A stretch of 12,478 bases of DNA. It comes from Clostridia bacterium (GTDB lineage: Bacteria > Bacillota > Clostridia > Oscillospirales > CAG-272). A program made the translations under genes and the position numbers. Of the stretch, positions 6,171 to 12,478 are shown piece by piece. The DNA lies in contig JAKSPV010000028.1 of the NCBI GenBank assembly GCA_024404475.1, forward strand, positions 1 to 12,478, read 5' to 3'. The notes under the pieces were generated by a model. The model did not search any database. It saw only the letters and a program-made list of their open reading frames with translations, and was not told the origin of the DNA. Positions within the stretch are counted from its first letter, which is position 1; each line of letters starts with the position of its first letter.

Positions 6171-7765
6171 TACGAATGTTTTCTCCTTACGCAGACGACG
6201 GTACCGACGGCGGCGAACACGAGCGGCAGAACGACCGTCATGAGGGCGGTCCAGAGGTGGGCTTCGGCGGTCGTCACGGTGATCGCGGTGTCGTCAAGTG
6301 CCTTGAAGTCGATGTTGGCGAGCTTCGTGTCGCGGCCGACGGCGGTCAGCGTGGTGAGCAGGATATCGCGGTTGGCGTAGACGTTGCTGTAAAGGTACGA
6401 GGAGGACGCGAAGGTGGGGGAACCGAACGCCGCGATGTAGGAATAGCGGTACGTCACGGTGTAGTTGCCGAATTCGCTCTTGTCCTCGACCTGGCGGCGT
6501 GCGCGGGCGAGAACGGCGAGATTGAAGGCGCCCTCGTCGATCTTCTCACCGCCGAGCAGCAGCTCGGAGGTCGGGAAGCTCTGGAGAACGGGGGAGACCT
6601 CGACGATGTCGTACGCGTTCTTCGTGAACGTTTCGCCGCGCGTCAGAAGCAGCGACATGCTGTTGCGGATCGCGGTCATCGGCATCGAGGAGAGGTTTGA
6701 CAGCTCCTTGTAGAGTGACGAACCGAGCGTCTCCGTGCCGTACTGCGGCTGGAGCGTCAGGCCGTCCACGCTTCTCGCGTGGTCGTAGTCGCGGATCTGG
6801 GTGCCGGCCTCAAAGCCGATGCCCCACTCGTCGAGCAGCTCGGCGAGGTTCGATCTCGGTGCGCCGTTTTCCCACGCGAACGCGGACGGATGCGTGTAGT
6901 CGCCGAAGACGAACAGCGCGTTGTCGCCGACCGTCAGGAACTCATCGAGCTTTTTGATTTCGTTGCCGTTGTCGCGTTCGGCCTCGGCGATGCCGACGAA
7001 GTCATACGCAGGGTTGAAGATCACGATGATCTTGGTGTCGGGGTCGATCTCCTCGCGGGTGAGGTCGATCGTCCTGACCTCGAAGCCCGCGTCGGCGAAG
7101 AGCGTGGCGAGCGGGTAGGAGCCGGGGTACTGCGGCACGCCGTCAACGACCTGCACCGTGAAGTTCTCGGTGACGTCCTCGCCGTGGCCGACGGTGAAGC
7201 AGACAATCGGCGTTTCGGCCGCCGTGACCTGCAGGATGTAGGACACGAAGCGGTATTCGCCGTTGTACGCCCAGACGGTCTCGCCGTCCTCGTCGGTGAT
7301 GAAGAAGTTCATGTAGCTCGGTACGCGCGCGATGCCGCTCGTCTTGTCGTAGATGACGACGGACGAGGAGGAGATGCCGGACGACGTGTAGCTCTTGAAC
7401 GGCTCGAAGAACGATTTTTCGACGCGGATGTTGTGGCACTCGACGTTGATGTTCGGGTTGCAGTCCGCGATCAGCGACGCGGTGTTGAAGATGTAGCGGA
7501 GGAGCGAGTCGTTTTTGACGATATCCTCGTCCGCGCAGAAGTAGATGTCGATCTCATCGTCGATGTCGCCGAGGTAGTCCTTCGTCGAGTCAGTCAGCGT
7601 GAAGACCTCCTCGTCGGTCATGTCGGCGTACCACAGATAGTGGTTGCAGAGTGCGGTGAAGACGACGTTCAGAAGGATGACGACCGCGATGAACGCGGCG
7701 GTCAGCGCGGTGGCGGCGGCGCCGTAGCGGAACGCCTTGGATTTGAAGAACGATGTACGTTTCAT
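6170..7765 (-). CDS. GldG-like ABC system protein
   Basis: This 531-residue protein resembles the GldG/ABC-type uncharacterised transport family. It has an N-terminal membrane helix at about 16-38, a long external domain and a C-terminal helix at about 504-526 ending in a basic tail (RRKHS). The external domain contains the typical early segment ADMTDEEVFTLTDSTKDYL (47-65) and the TVGHGED motif (191-197), which matches the GHGE-type motif of the family. The ATG follows a GGGAGGTGA site, 18 nt after the permease stop. In Bacteroidetes, GldG works with GldA and GldF in gliding and type IX secretion; here no such machinery is visible. The likely role is as the external partner of the ABC transporter encoded just upstream. 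Confidence 0.88.
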   Translation of the reverse strand: MKRTSFFKSKAFRYGAAATALTAAFIAVVILLNVVFTALCNHYLWYADMTDEEVFTLTDSTKDYLGDIDDEIDIYFCADEDIVKNDSLLRYIFNTASLIADCNPNINVECHNIRVEKSFFEPFKSYTSSGISSSSVVIYDKTSGIARVPSYMNFFITDEDGETVWAYNGEYRFVSYILQVTAAETPIVCFTVGHGEDVTENFTVQVVDGVPQYPGSYPLATLFADAGFEVRTIDLTREEIDPDTKIIVIFNPAYDFVGIAEAERDNGNEIKKLDEFLTVGDNALFVFGDYTHPSAFAWENGAPRSNLAELLDEWGIGFEAGTQIRDYDHARSVDGLTLQPQYGTETLGSSLYKELSNLSSMPMTAIRNSMSLLLTRGETFTKNAYDIVEVSPVLQSFPTSELLLGGEKIDEGAFNLAVLARARRQVEDKSEFGNYTVTYRYSYIAAFGSPTFASSSYLYSNVYANRDILLTTLTAVGRDTKLANIDFKALDDTAITVTTAEAHLWTALMTVVLPLVFAAVGTVVCVRRKHS

Positions 7766-7783
7766 GTCTGTTTCACCTCCCGG

Positions 7784-8509
7784 TCATGCCCAGCGGCGCT
7801 TGTCGTAGATGCGCACCGTGAGGAAGAGGAAGACGGCAGCGACGGAAACGTAGTACAGCGCCGACGCGAAGTCGAAGATGCCGTAGGTGAAGTTGCCGAA
7901 GCGGCTGTAAATGGAGATCCAGCTCAGAACGACGCGCACGGCGTAAATGTCGATCAGCGAGTTCAGCACGGAGCAGATGAGGAGTACGAGCAGAATGCCG
8001 ATCGTGCCGAGCGCCGCGACGAACTGGTTTTCGGTCAGGGACGAGATGAAAACGCCGATGGCGATGAAGCACGCGCCGACGAGGAGCACGGCGATGAAGC
8101 AGCCGGCCGTCGTGGCGAAATTGAAGTTATAGTGCCCGTAGTTGTCCTTGGAGAAGAGGTAGACGGGGATGAGGTAAACGAGCGAGAGCGCCATCGAGCC
8201 CGCGAACATCGTGAGCGCGGAGAGGTACTTCGCGAGCACCATGCCGGACGTCGAGACCGGCGCCGTCAGAAGAAGCTGCTCGGTGTGCATCCGCTTTTCC
8301 TCGGCAAAGCTCTTCATGGTGAGCAGGGGGATCAGGATGACGAACGCATAGAGCAGGAAGATGAAATAGGTGGAGGTGCTGCACGTCTGGGATTCCAGCG
8401 TGCAGAAGCCGGCGAGGAAGCCGGACACGGCGAAGAAGACGGCGAAATAGATGTAGCCGCCGGGGGTGCGGAAGAATGACTTCAGCTCCCGTTTATAGAT
8501 CGAACCCAT
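7784..8509 (-). CDS. ABC-2 type permease, GldF-like
   Basis: This 241-residue integral membrane protein has about six helices: near 17-36, 47-66, 95-117, 132-155, 165-186 and 213-233. It carries the GldF/ABC-2 signature MKSFAEEKRMHTEQLLLTAP (65-84) in the first cytoplasmic loop, where coupling to the ATPase occurs. It starts 18 nt after the ATPase gene, with an AAGGAAG site, and ends 18 nt before the GldG-like gene. It would form the membrane channel or translocator as a homodimer with two ATPase subunits. The transported substrate is unknown. The N-terminal cytoplasmic segment (MGSIYKRELKSFFRTPGGY) is typical of NosY/GldF-type permeases. Confidence 0.9.
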   Translation of the reverse strand: MGSIYKRELKSFFRTPGGYIYFAVFFAVSGFLAGFCTLESQTCSTSTYFIFLLYAFVILIPLLTMKSFAEEKRMHTEQLLLTAPVSTSGMVLAKYLSALTMFAGSMALSLVYLIPVYLFSKDNYGHYNFNFATTAGCFIAVLLVGACFIAIGVFISSLTENQFVAALGTIGILLVLLICSVLNSLIDIYAVRVVLSWISIYSRFGNFTYGIFDFASALYYVSVAAVFLFLTVRIYDKRRWA

Positions 8510-8527
8510 ATCGGTTTACTTCCTTTC

Positions 8528-9493
8528 TCAGCTGCGGGCGGCGGCACGGCGGCGCTGCTTGTCGTCTTCTGCCGTCACACGGATGAAGATGTCTTCGAGG
8601 TTGGCGCTGACGGGCTCCATCGAGAGGATCGCCCAGCCGTGCTCCGCCATGGCGAAGAAGACCGGACGGCGGATGTCCGCGCCGTCTGCCGCTTCGAGGC
8701 GGTACGTATAGGCGTCTGCCTCGCGCTCGGAGGTGATATCGGCGGCGGCGACGCCGGCGACGGCGCGCAGAACGGGCAGCACCTCGCGCTGCGGACCCGC
8801 GACCTTCAGTTTGATGCCGCGTGCCTGCCCGACGCTTTTCATGATCGCGTCGGCACGCTCGTTCGCCACGATGCGTCCCTCGTTGATGATGACGATGCGG
8901 TCGCAGACGGACTGCACTTCGGAGAGAATGTGGCTCGACAGGATGACCGTGTGGGTTCTGCCGAGGTTGCGGATGAGGTTGCGGATCTCGATGACCTGCT
9001 TCGGGTCGAGACCGACGGTCGGCTCGTCGAGGATGATCACCGGCGGATTGCCGATGAGGGCGGCGGCGATGCCGATGCGCTGGCGATAGCCCTTCGAAAG
9101 GTTCTTGATGAGCCGGTTTTCGACGTCCGCGATCTTCGTTACCTCCGCGACCTCGCGGAGATGCGCTTCACGGTTCAGCGTGCATTTTTTGAGCTCGTAC
9201 AAAAAGCCGAGATACTCGCCGACCTTCATGTCGGGGTACAGCGGCGGCTGCTCGGGCAGAAAGCCGACGAGCCGCTTCGTTTCGTTCGGGTTTTCGAGAA
9301 CATCGATCCCGCCGACACGGACGGTGCCGGAGGTCGAGGAAAGATAACCGGTCAGGATGTTCAGCGTGGTGGACTTGCCGGCGCCGTTCGGGCCGAGGAA
9401 GCCGACGACCTCTCCTTTTTCGACGGAGAAGCTGATGTCATCGAGCGCGGTGTGATTACCGAATTTTTTGCTGAGATGACTGATTTCGATCAT
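8528..9493 (-). CDS. ABC transporter ATP-binding protein, GldA-like
   Basis: This 321-residue protein hydrolyses ATP to drive the neighbouring permease. All nucleotide-binding elements are intact: Walker A GPNGAGKST (34-42), Q-loop Gln82 in LPEQPPLYPDM, signature LSKGYRQRI (132-140), Walker B VIILDEPT (152-159) with Glu157, D-loop GLDP and switch His188 in SSHILSE. About 100 residues after the H-loop form the C-terminal domain seen in ABC-2 ATPases of the GldA/NatA type, ending in a basic tail. It is the first gene of a four-gene operon with its own ribosome binding site (AGGAG, 8 nt spacing). Multidrug, antibiotic or Na+ export are alternatives suggested by family resemblance, but the GldG and DUF4340 partners favour the Gld-like group. 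Confidence 0.93.
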   Translation of the reverse strand: MIEISHLSKKFGNHTALDDISFSVEKGEVVGFLGPNGAGKSTTLNILTGYLSSTSGTVRVGGIDVLENPNETKRLVGFLPEQPPLYPDMKVGEYLGFLYELKKCTLNREAHLREVAEVTKIADVENRLIKNLSKGYRQRIGIAAALIGNPPVIILDEPTVGLDPKQVIEIRNLIRNLGRTHTVILSSHILSEVQSVCDRIVIINEGRIVANERADAIMKSVGQARGIKLKVAGPQREVLPVLRAVAGVAAADITSEREADAYTYRLEAADGADIRRPVFFAMAEHGWAILSMEPVSANLEDIFIRVTAEDDKQRRRAAARS

Positions 9494-9513
9494 ACAGATA
9501 ACTCCTGTTCCAG

Positions 9514-9531
9514 CCCATGTAGGGACACGGG
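9514..9531 (-). other. Small hairpin in the ABC operon leader
   Basis: On the minus strand CCCGTGT and ACATGGG form a 7-bp stem (one G-U pair) around a 4-nt loop, between the predicted promoter and the ATPase ribosome binding site. No T-run follows. It may be incidental. Confidence 0.3.
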
Positions 9532-9546
9532 TTGCAAGATAGCATT

Positions 9547-9555
9547 ATTTTAGCA
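9547..9555 (-). promoter_or_regulatory. Extended -10 promoter of the ABC operon
   Basis: TGCTAAAAT on the minus strand is an extended -10 (TGN plus TAAAAT, 5 of 6). It sits in the AT-rich gap downstream of the previous terminator. The -35 region is AT-rich but not consensus. It would give a leader of about 45-50 nt before the ATPase gene. Confidence 0.55.
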
Positions 9556-9596
9556 CCAATTTATAAACAAATTATGAACGGAACGTGGAAAACAGG

Positions 9597-9637
9597 AAAA
9601 AAGAAGGAGAAGACGCGGTGAATTTTGCGTCTTCTCC
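9597..9637 (-). terminator. Intrinsic terminator after the GH27/small-protein unit
   Basis: On the minus strand GGAGAAGACGC and GCGTCTTCTCC form a perfect 11-bp stem with a 10-nt loop, followed by TTCTTTTTT. The hairpin starts 16 nt after the small gene's stop codon. This is a strong Rho-independent terminator separating the glycosidase unit from the ABC operon. Confidence 0.92.
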
Positions 9638-9653
9638 GGGAAATAGGAAGGAC

Positions 9654-9845
9654 TCAGATGAAAAGGACACAGCCCTGCCGTTTGAAGTGCTCGATCTTGC
9701 GGTCGATCTCCTCCTCGGTCGTGCCGAGGTACCGCGCGAGGCACGCTTTGCAGAGGAAAGTCTCAGAGCCGCGATCGACCATTTTCAGGTAGGCGGCGAT
9801 CTCATTGGTCGAGAGCGGCGCCTTGCACGTTCTGCAGCGTTCCAT
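9654..9845 (-). CDS. Small two-CxxC (putative zinc-binding) protein
   Basis: This 63-residue protein begins MERCRTCKAP and has two CxxC pairs (C4/C7 and C32/C35) with 24 residues between them, suitable for one zinc site. The C-terminal half (ARYLGTTEEEIDRKIEHFKRQGCVLF) is predicted helical and ends with a further Cys59. Its ATG overlaps the stop of the GH27 gene as TGATG with no clear ribosome binding site, so it is probably made by coupled translation. A longer reading back to 9944 lies inside the glycosidase gene and is not favoured. Similar tiny CxxC proteins ending in GC-x-LF are recalled from Clostridia, but no function is known. DNA, RNA or protein binding are all possible. Confidence 0.75.
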   Translation of the reverse strand: MERCRTCKAPLSTNEIAAYLKMVDRGSETFLCKACLARYLGTTEEEIDRKIEHFKRQGCVLFI

Positions 9846-10972
9846 CAGGCGTCGACGATCTTGCAGCGCCAGACTTCGCAGTCGCAGTTCTTGATCTGGC
9901 GGAGGACGTAACTGTTCTGGACGGTCATTTCCTCGCCCGTCCAAATCTCGCGCATCCGGAGCGTCTTATGGAGTGACGGGTTGAGCCCGAGCTGATCGAG
10001 CGTGAAGGACGCGCGGTTGTCGCGGTCGGTGAGATTGAAGATGCCGATGACGAACTCGCCGCCGGAGAGCTGGCGCACGAACACGTCCACGTCGAGGCGG
10101 AAGTCCTTTTTGAGCAGGTGTACCTGGCGGCACGCGGGATCCTGGTTGATCGCGATGAGATCGCGGTTCATGAGGATCTTCTTCGTCGTGTCGCTCATGT
10201 TGCGGATGTCGCAGCCGATCATCAGCGGGGAGCCGAACATCGACCAGGCGGAGAAGTGCGTCTTGTACTGCGTTTCGTTCATACCGTCGCCGATGAAGCG
10301 GCTTTCGCCGTGGATGCCGACGACGAGCATATCCATGTCGTTGAAGCAGCCCTGCCCGTGGTACGGGAACAGCGGGATCTGCTGGCGGATGATCTCCTTG
10401 ATGGATTCCCAGTTGTCATGGATGTCGTTCGTCGAGCGCCACATCGAGGCGGACGTTTCCTTGATCCATTCCCAGGTGTTGTCGGCGCCCCAGGTGCAGG
10501 CGCTGAACAGAATGTCACGGCCGCAGTTTTCGAGCGCCGCGCCCATGCGGCGGTAGAGCACCTTGCCCTCGGTGAGCTGGCTGTGCAGGCAGTAGTCGTA
10601 TTTCAGGAAATCGACGCCCCAGGACGCGAACGTCTCGGCGTCGAGAAATTCGTTGTCGAAGCTGCCGGGGAAGTGCGCGCAGGTAACGGGGCCCGCGCAG
10701 GAGTACATGCCGAATTTCAGTCCTTTGGAGTGGACGTAGTCGGCGACGGGCTTGATGCCCTCCGGGAATTTCTCGGGATCGGGACGGAGGCGGCCGTCCG
10801 CGCCGCGGGTAGGCATCGACCAGCAGTCGTCGATGACGAGGTATTCGTATCCGGCGTCGCGCAGACCGGTCGAGACCATGGCGTCAGCCGTCTCGCGGAT
10901 CAGTTTGTCATTGATGTTGTACTCAAAGGTATTCCAGGAGTTCCAGCCCATCGGCGGTGTCTGTTTGAACAT
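9845..10972 (-). CDS. GH27 family alpha-galactosidase-type glycoside hydrolase
   Basis: This 375-residue enzyme has a GH27 (melibiase) (beta/alpha)8 barrel followed by a C-terminal beta domain from about 300. Visible residues include the opening TPPMGWNSWNTF, VIDDCW (D48, D49), nucleophile Asp126 in FLKYDYC, and acid/base Asp183 in MWRSTNDI, spaced from Arg179 as in human alpha-galactosidase. The late motif SPLMIGCDIRNMSD is also typical. There is no signal peptide, so it acts in the cytoplasm, presumably on imported alpha-galactosides. The residue that normally recognises the sugar C2 hydroxyl (Glu in CEW) is Thr160 here, and Ala163 replaces a larger residue, so strict galactose specificity is uncertain. 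The start is the ATG with AAAGGA upstream; an in-frame TTG 16 codons earlier has no site. It is co-transcribed with the following 63-residue gene. Confidence 0.9.
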   Translation of the reverse strand: MFKQTPPMGWNSWNTFEYNINDKLIRETADAMVSTGLRDAGYEYLVIDDCWSMPTRGADGRLRPDPEKFPEGIKPVADYVHSKGLKFGMYSCAGPVTCAHFPGSFDNEFLDAETFASWGVDFLKYDYCLHSQLTEGKVLYRRMGAALENCGRDILFSACTWGADNTWEWIKETSASMWRSTNDIHDNWESIKEIIRQQIPLFPYHGQGCFNDMDMLVVGIHGESRFIGDGMNETQYKTHFSAWSMFGSPLMIGCDIRNMSDTTKKILMNRDLIAINQDPACRQVHLLKKDFRLDVDVFVRQLSGGEFVIGIFNLTDRDNRASFTLDQLGLNPSLHKTLRMREIWTGEEMTVQNSYVLRQIKNCDCEVWRCKIVDA

Positions 10973-11025
10973 GATGATGTCCGTCCTTTCCGTATGCGGA
11001 AAAATGTGGCGTTCTGCCAAGTTCT

Positions 11026-11054
11026 ATGATACCGAAAAAACCGCCGGCTGTCAA
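11026..11054 (-). promoter_or_regulatory. Sigma-A promoter of the GH27 unit, nested in the pgeF terminator
   Basis: On the minus strand a perfect -35, TTGACA (11054-11049), is followed by 17 nt and a -10 of TATCAT (11031-11026, 5 of 6). The -35 falls in the loop and closing base of the pgeF terminator hairpin. The spacer contains its downstream arm and T-run. Transcription would start near 11019, giving a leader of about 47 nt. Confidence 0.8.
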
Positions 11055-11064
11055 GAGCCGGCGG
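11035..11064 (-). terminator. Intrinsic terminator of pgeF
   Basis: On the minus strand CCGCCGGCT and AGCCGGCGG pair in a perfect 9-bp stem with loop CTTGAC, followed by TTTTTT. It lies 13 nt after the pgeF stop codon. The hairpin shares its sequence with the promoter of the next gene. Confidence 0.93.
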
Positions 11065-11077
11065 GGGAGTTCTGCGG

Positions 11078-11905
11078 TTATTTCTCCCGTATTCCGATCA
11101 CGGCGCCCATGGCGCCGCGTTTGCCGCCGGTCGCCCGGTGGGAATGGAAGAGATCGGGACGGCAGGCGGTGCAGTTTTCCGAGACGTCGATCCGGGAGGC
11201 GGGAACGCCCGCATTCTCGAGCAGCTCGCGGTTCATGCCCTGCAAATCGGCATAAAGCCGCCCGCCGCGGCGCGTGATATGCCGCACGGAAAAATCCTCG
11301 CCGCGGAGCTCCGTAACGCGTGCGAGAAAGTCCTCGCCGACCTCGTAGCAACAACTGTGGATCGACGGGCCGATCGCCGCCGCGAACGAATCCGGCAGGG
11401 CGCCTGCGGCGCGCATCACCCGCACGGCTTCGGCGGCGATCCCGGCCGCCGTACCGCGCCAGCCGGCGTGGACGGCGCCGATGACGGGGGACCCGTCGGC
11501 CCGTCGGGCAAGAAGGAGAACAGGCACGCAGTCGGCGACGCGGACGAGCGGATAGACGCCCGGCTCCGTTGTCACGTAACCGTCGGCGAGCAGGGGCGGA
11601 TCGCGGAAGATGCCCTCGCCGCCGTTTTCGCGCCCGACCGTGCGGACAGTCGCGGAATGGATCTGGTGGCCGCAGACGACGCGGGAGAGAACTTCGTCCG
11701 GCTGCTCCTCGCCCGAGGCGAGCGAGAGGAGGATGCGGATGTTCTCCCGGACGGTCTTCCCGTCGTCGCCGCGGTCAGGTGCGACGTTCATCTTTGCCGT
11801 GTGGGGCAGGGTGCTGACGCCGCCCTCGCGGGTGGAAAAGGCGTGGAAGACGTCGGGCGCCAGAAGCGCGTCCGAGCGGAAAATGCCGCTGTCAAAACGG
11901 AACAT
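11078..11905 (-). CDS. pgeF: Purine nucleoside phosphorylase/adenosine deaminase of the YlmD/YfiH (laccase-domain) family
   Basis: This 275-residue protein belongs to the Cu-oxidase_4/DUF152 (YlmD, YfiH, LACC1) family. Members were formerly called polyphenol oxidases and are now known to phosphorolyse purine nucleosides and deaminate adenosine. The three zinc-binding residues are visible: His83 in CGHQIHS, Cys126 in RVADCVPVLLL and His146 in AVHAGWRGT. The conserved IGPSIHSCCYEVG segment and the C-terminal ENCTACRPDLFHSHRATGG follow. The start is the ATG with AAAGGA 6 nt upstream; the in-frame ATG five codons earlier has no site. It lies between the gpmI and pgeF terminators with no clear promoter, so it may depend on read-through from gpmI. 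It probably acts as a cytoplasmic single-gene housekeeping enzyme. Confidence 0.92.
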   Translation of the reverse strand: MFRFDSGIFRSDALLAPDVFHAFSTREGGVSTLPHTAKMNVAPDRGDDGKTVRENIRILLSLASGEEQPDEVLSRVVCGHQIHSATVRTVGRENGGEGIFRDPPLLADGYVTTEPGVYPLVRVADCVPVLLLARRADGSPVIGAVHAGWRGTAAGIAAEAVRVMRAAGALPDSFAAAIGPSIHSCCYEVGEDFLARVTELRGEDFSVRHITRRGGRLYADLQGMNRELLENAGVPASRIDVSENCTACRPDLFHSHRATGGKRGAMGAVIGIREK

Positions 11906-11911
11906 AGTGTG

Positions 11912-11917
11912 TCCTTT
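11912..11917 (-). promoter_or_regulatory. Ribosome binding site deciding the pgeF start
   Basis: AAAGGA on the minus strand lies 6 nt before the ATG at 11905 and inside the first codons of the longer reading from 11920. The longer start has only a T-rich tract upstream, so the shorter start is preferred. Confidence 0.7.
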
Positions 11918-11925
11918 CATTTGGG

Positions 11926-11953
11926 AAAAGGAGAAGCGTGTGCTTCTCCTTTT
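11926..11953 (-). terminator. Hairpin terminator after gpmI (weak T-run, nearly symmetric)
   Basis: AAAAGGAGAAGC and GCTTCTCCTTTT form a perfect 12-bp stem with a 4-nt loop, about 9 nt after the gpmI stop. On the minus strand TTTT is part of the stem and is followed by CCC, so termination may be incomplete and allow transcription into pgeF. Confidence 0.75.
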
Positions 11954-11962
11954 CGTGTTGTT

Positions 11963-12478
<516 letters not shown>

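Noticed and set aside
6779..8479. Long plus-strand reading frame of 566 codons opposite the GldG-like and permease genes
   Set aside because: Same artefact: the composition is dominated by Glu, Asp, Arg and Val with no domain, and it lies opposite two clear genes with good ribosome binding sites.
9846..9944. Longer start for the 63-residue CxxC protein
   Set aside because: The extension lies wholly inside the GH27 coding region in another frame with no motif. The TGATG overlap gives a better start.
10973..11020. TTG start giving 16 extra residues on the GH27 enzyme
   Set aside because: No ribosome binding site precedes it and it falls next to the predicted transcription start. The family normally begins just before PPMGWNSW.

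Overview
This is a GC-rich window in which every supportable gene lies on the minus strand, so the text below reads from right (high coordinates) to left. Low-GC-type features in a GC-rich genome suggest a Clostridia-class Firmicute, possibly a gut Oscillospirales or Christensenellales relative. These features are AGGAGG-type ribosome binding sites, sigma-A promoters, a short NusA without C-terminal repeats, the rimP-nusA-ylxR-ylxQ-infB cluster and intrinsic terminators. The taxonomy is inferred from family style only.

Right end (9597-12478): the C-terminal third of a cofactor-independent phosphoglycerate mutase (gpmI) ends at a hairpin and is followed by pgeF, a purine nucleoside phosphorylase of the YlmD/YfiH family. 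The pgeF terminator overlaps a strong promoter for a two-gene unit: a cytoplasmic GH27 alpha-galactosidase-type glycosidase and a 63-residue two-CxxC protein joined to it by a TGATG overlap. A strong hairpin terminator closes this unit.

Middle (4421-9555): a four-gene operon encodes an ABC transporter related to the Gld gliding-motility type: ATPase, six-helix permease, GldG-like membrane-anchored protein and a DUF4340 protein. Intergenic gaps are 18 nt, 18 nt and a 1-nt overlap, and a GNRA-capped terminator ends the unit. No gliding machinery is visible, so this is the uncharacterised Firmicute form of the system.

Left-middle (2771-4362): a single gene encodes a zinc ribbon, one membrane helix and a large external domain of beta-propeller character. 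Its 5' leader holds a 9-bp hairpin just upstream of the ribosome binding site.

Left end (1-2714): the conserved translation/transcription cluster rimP, nusA, ylxR (rnpM), ylxQ and infB (partial). A clear promoter with an extended -10 and upstream A-tracts precedes it, followed by a leader with a 9-bp hairpin that may attenuate the operon.

There is no CRISPR array, rRNA, tRNA, insertion sequence or phage gene. No intergenic stretch exceeds about 175 bases. Most genes are housekeeping or recognisable families. The points of interest are regulatory architecture (a promoter nested in a terminator, two leader hairpins), unusual active-site residues in the GH27 enzyme, and the poorly understood Gld-like cassette.
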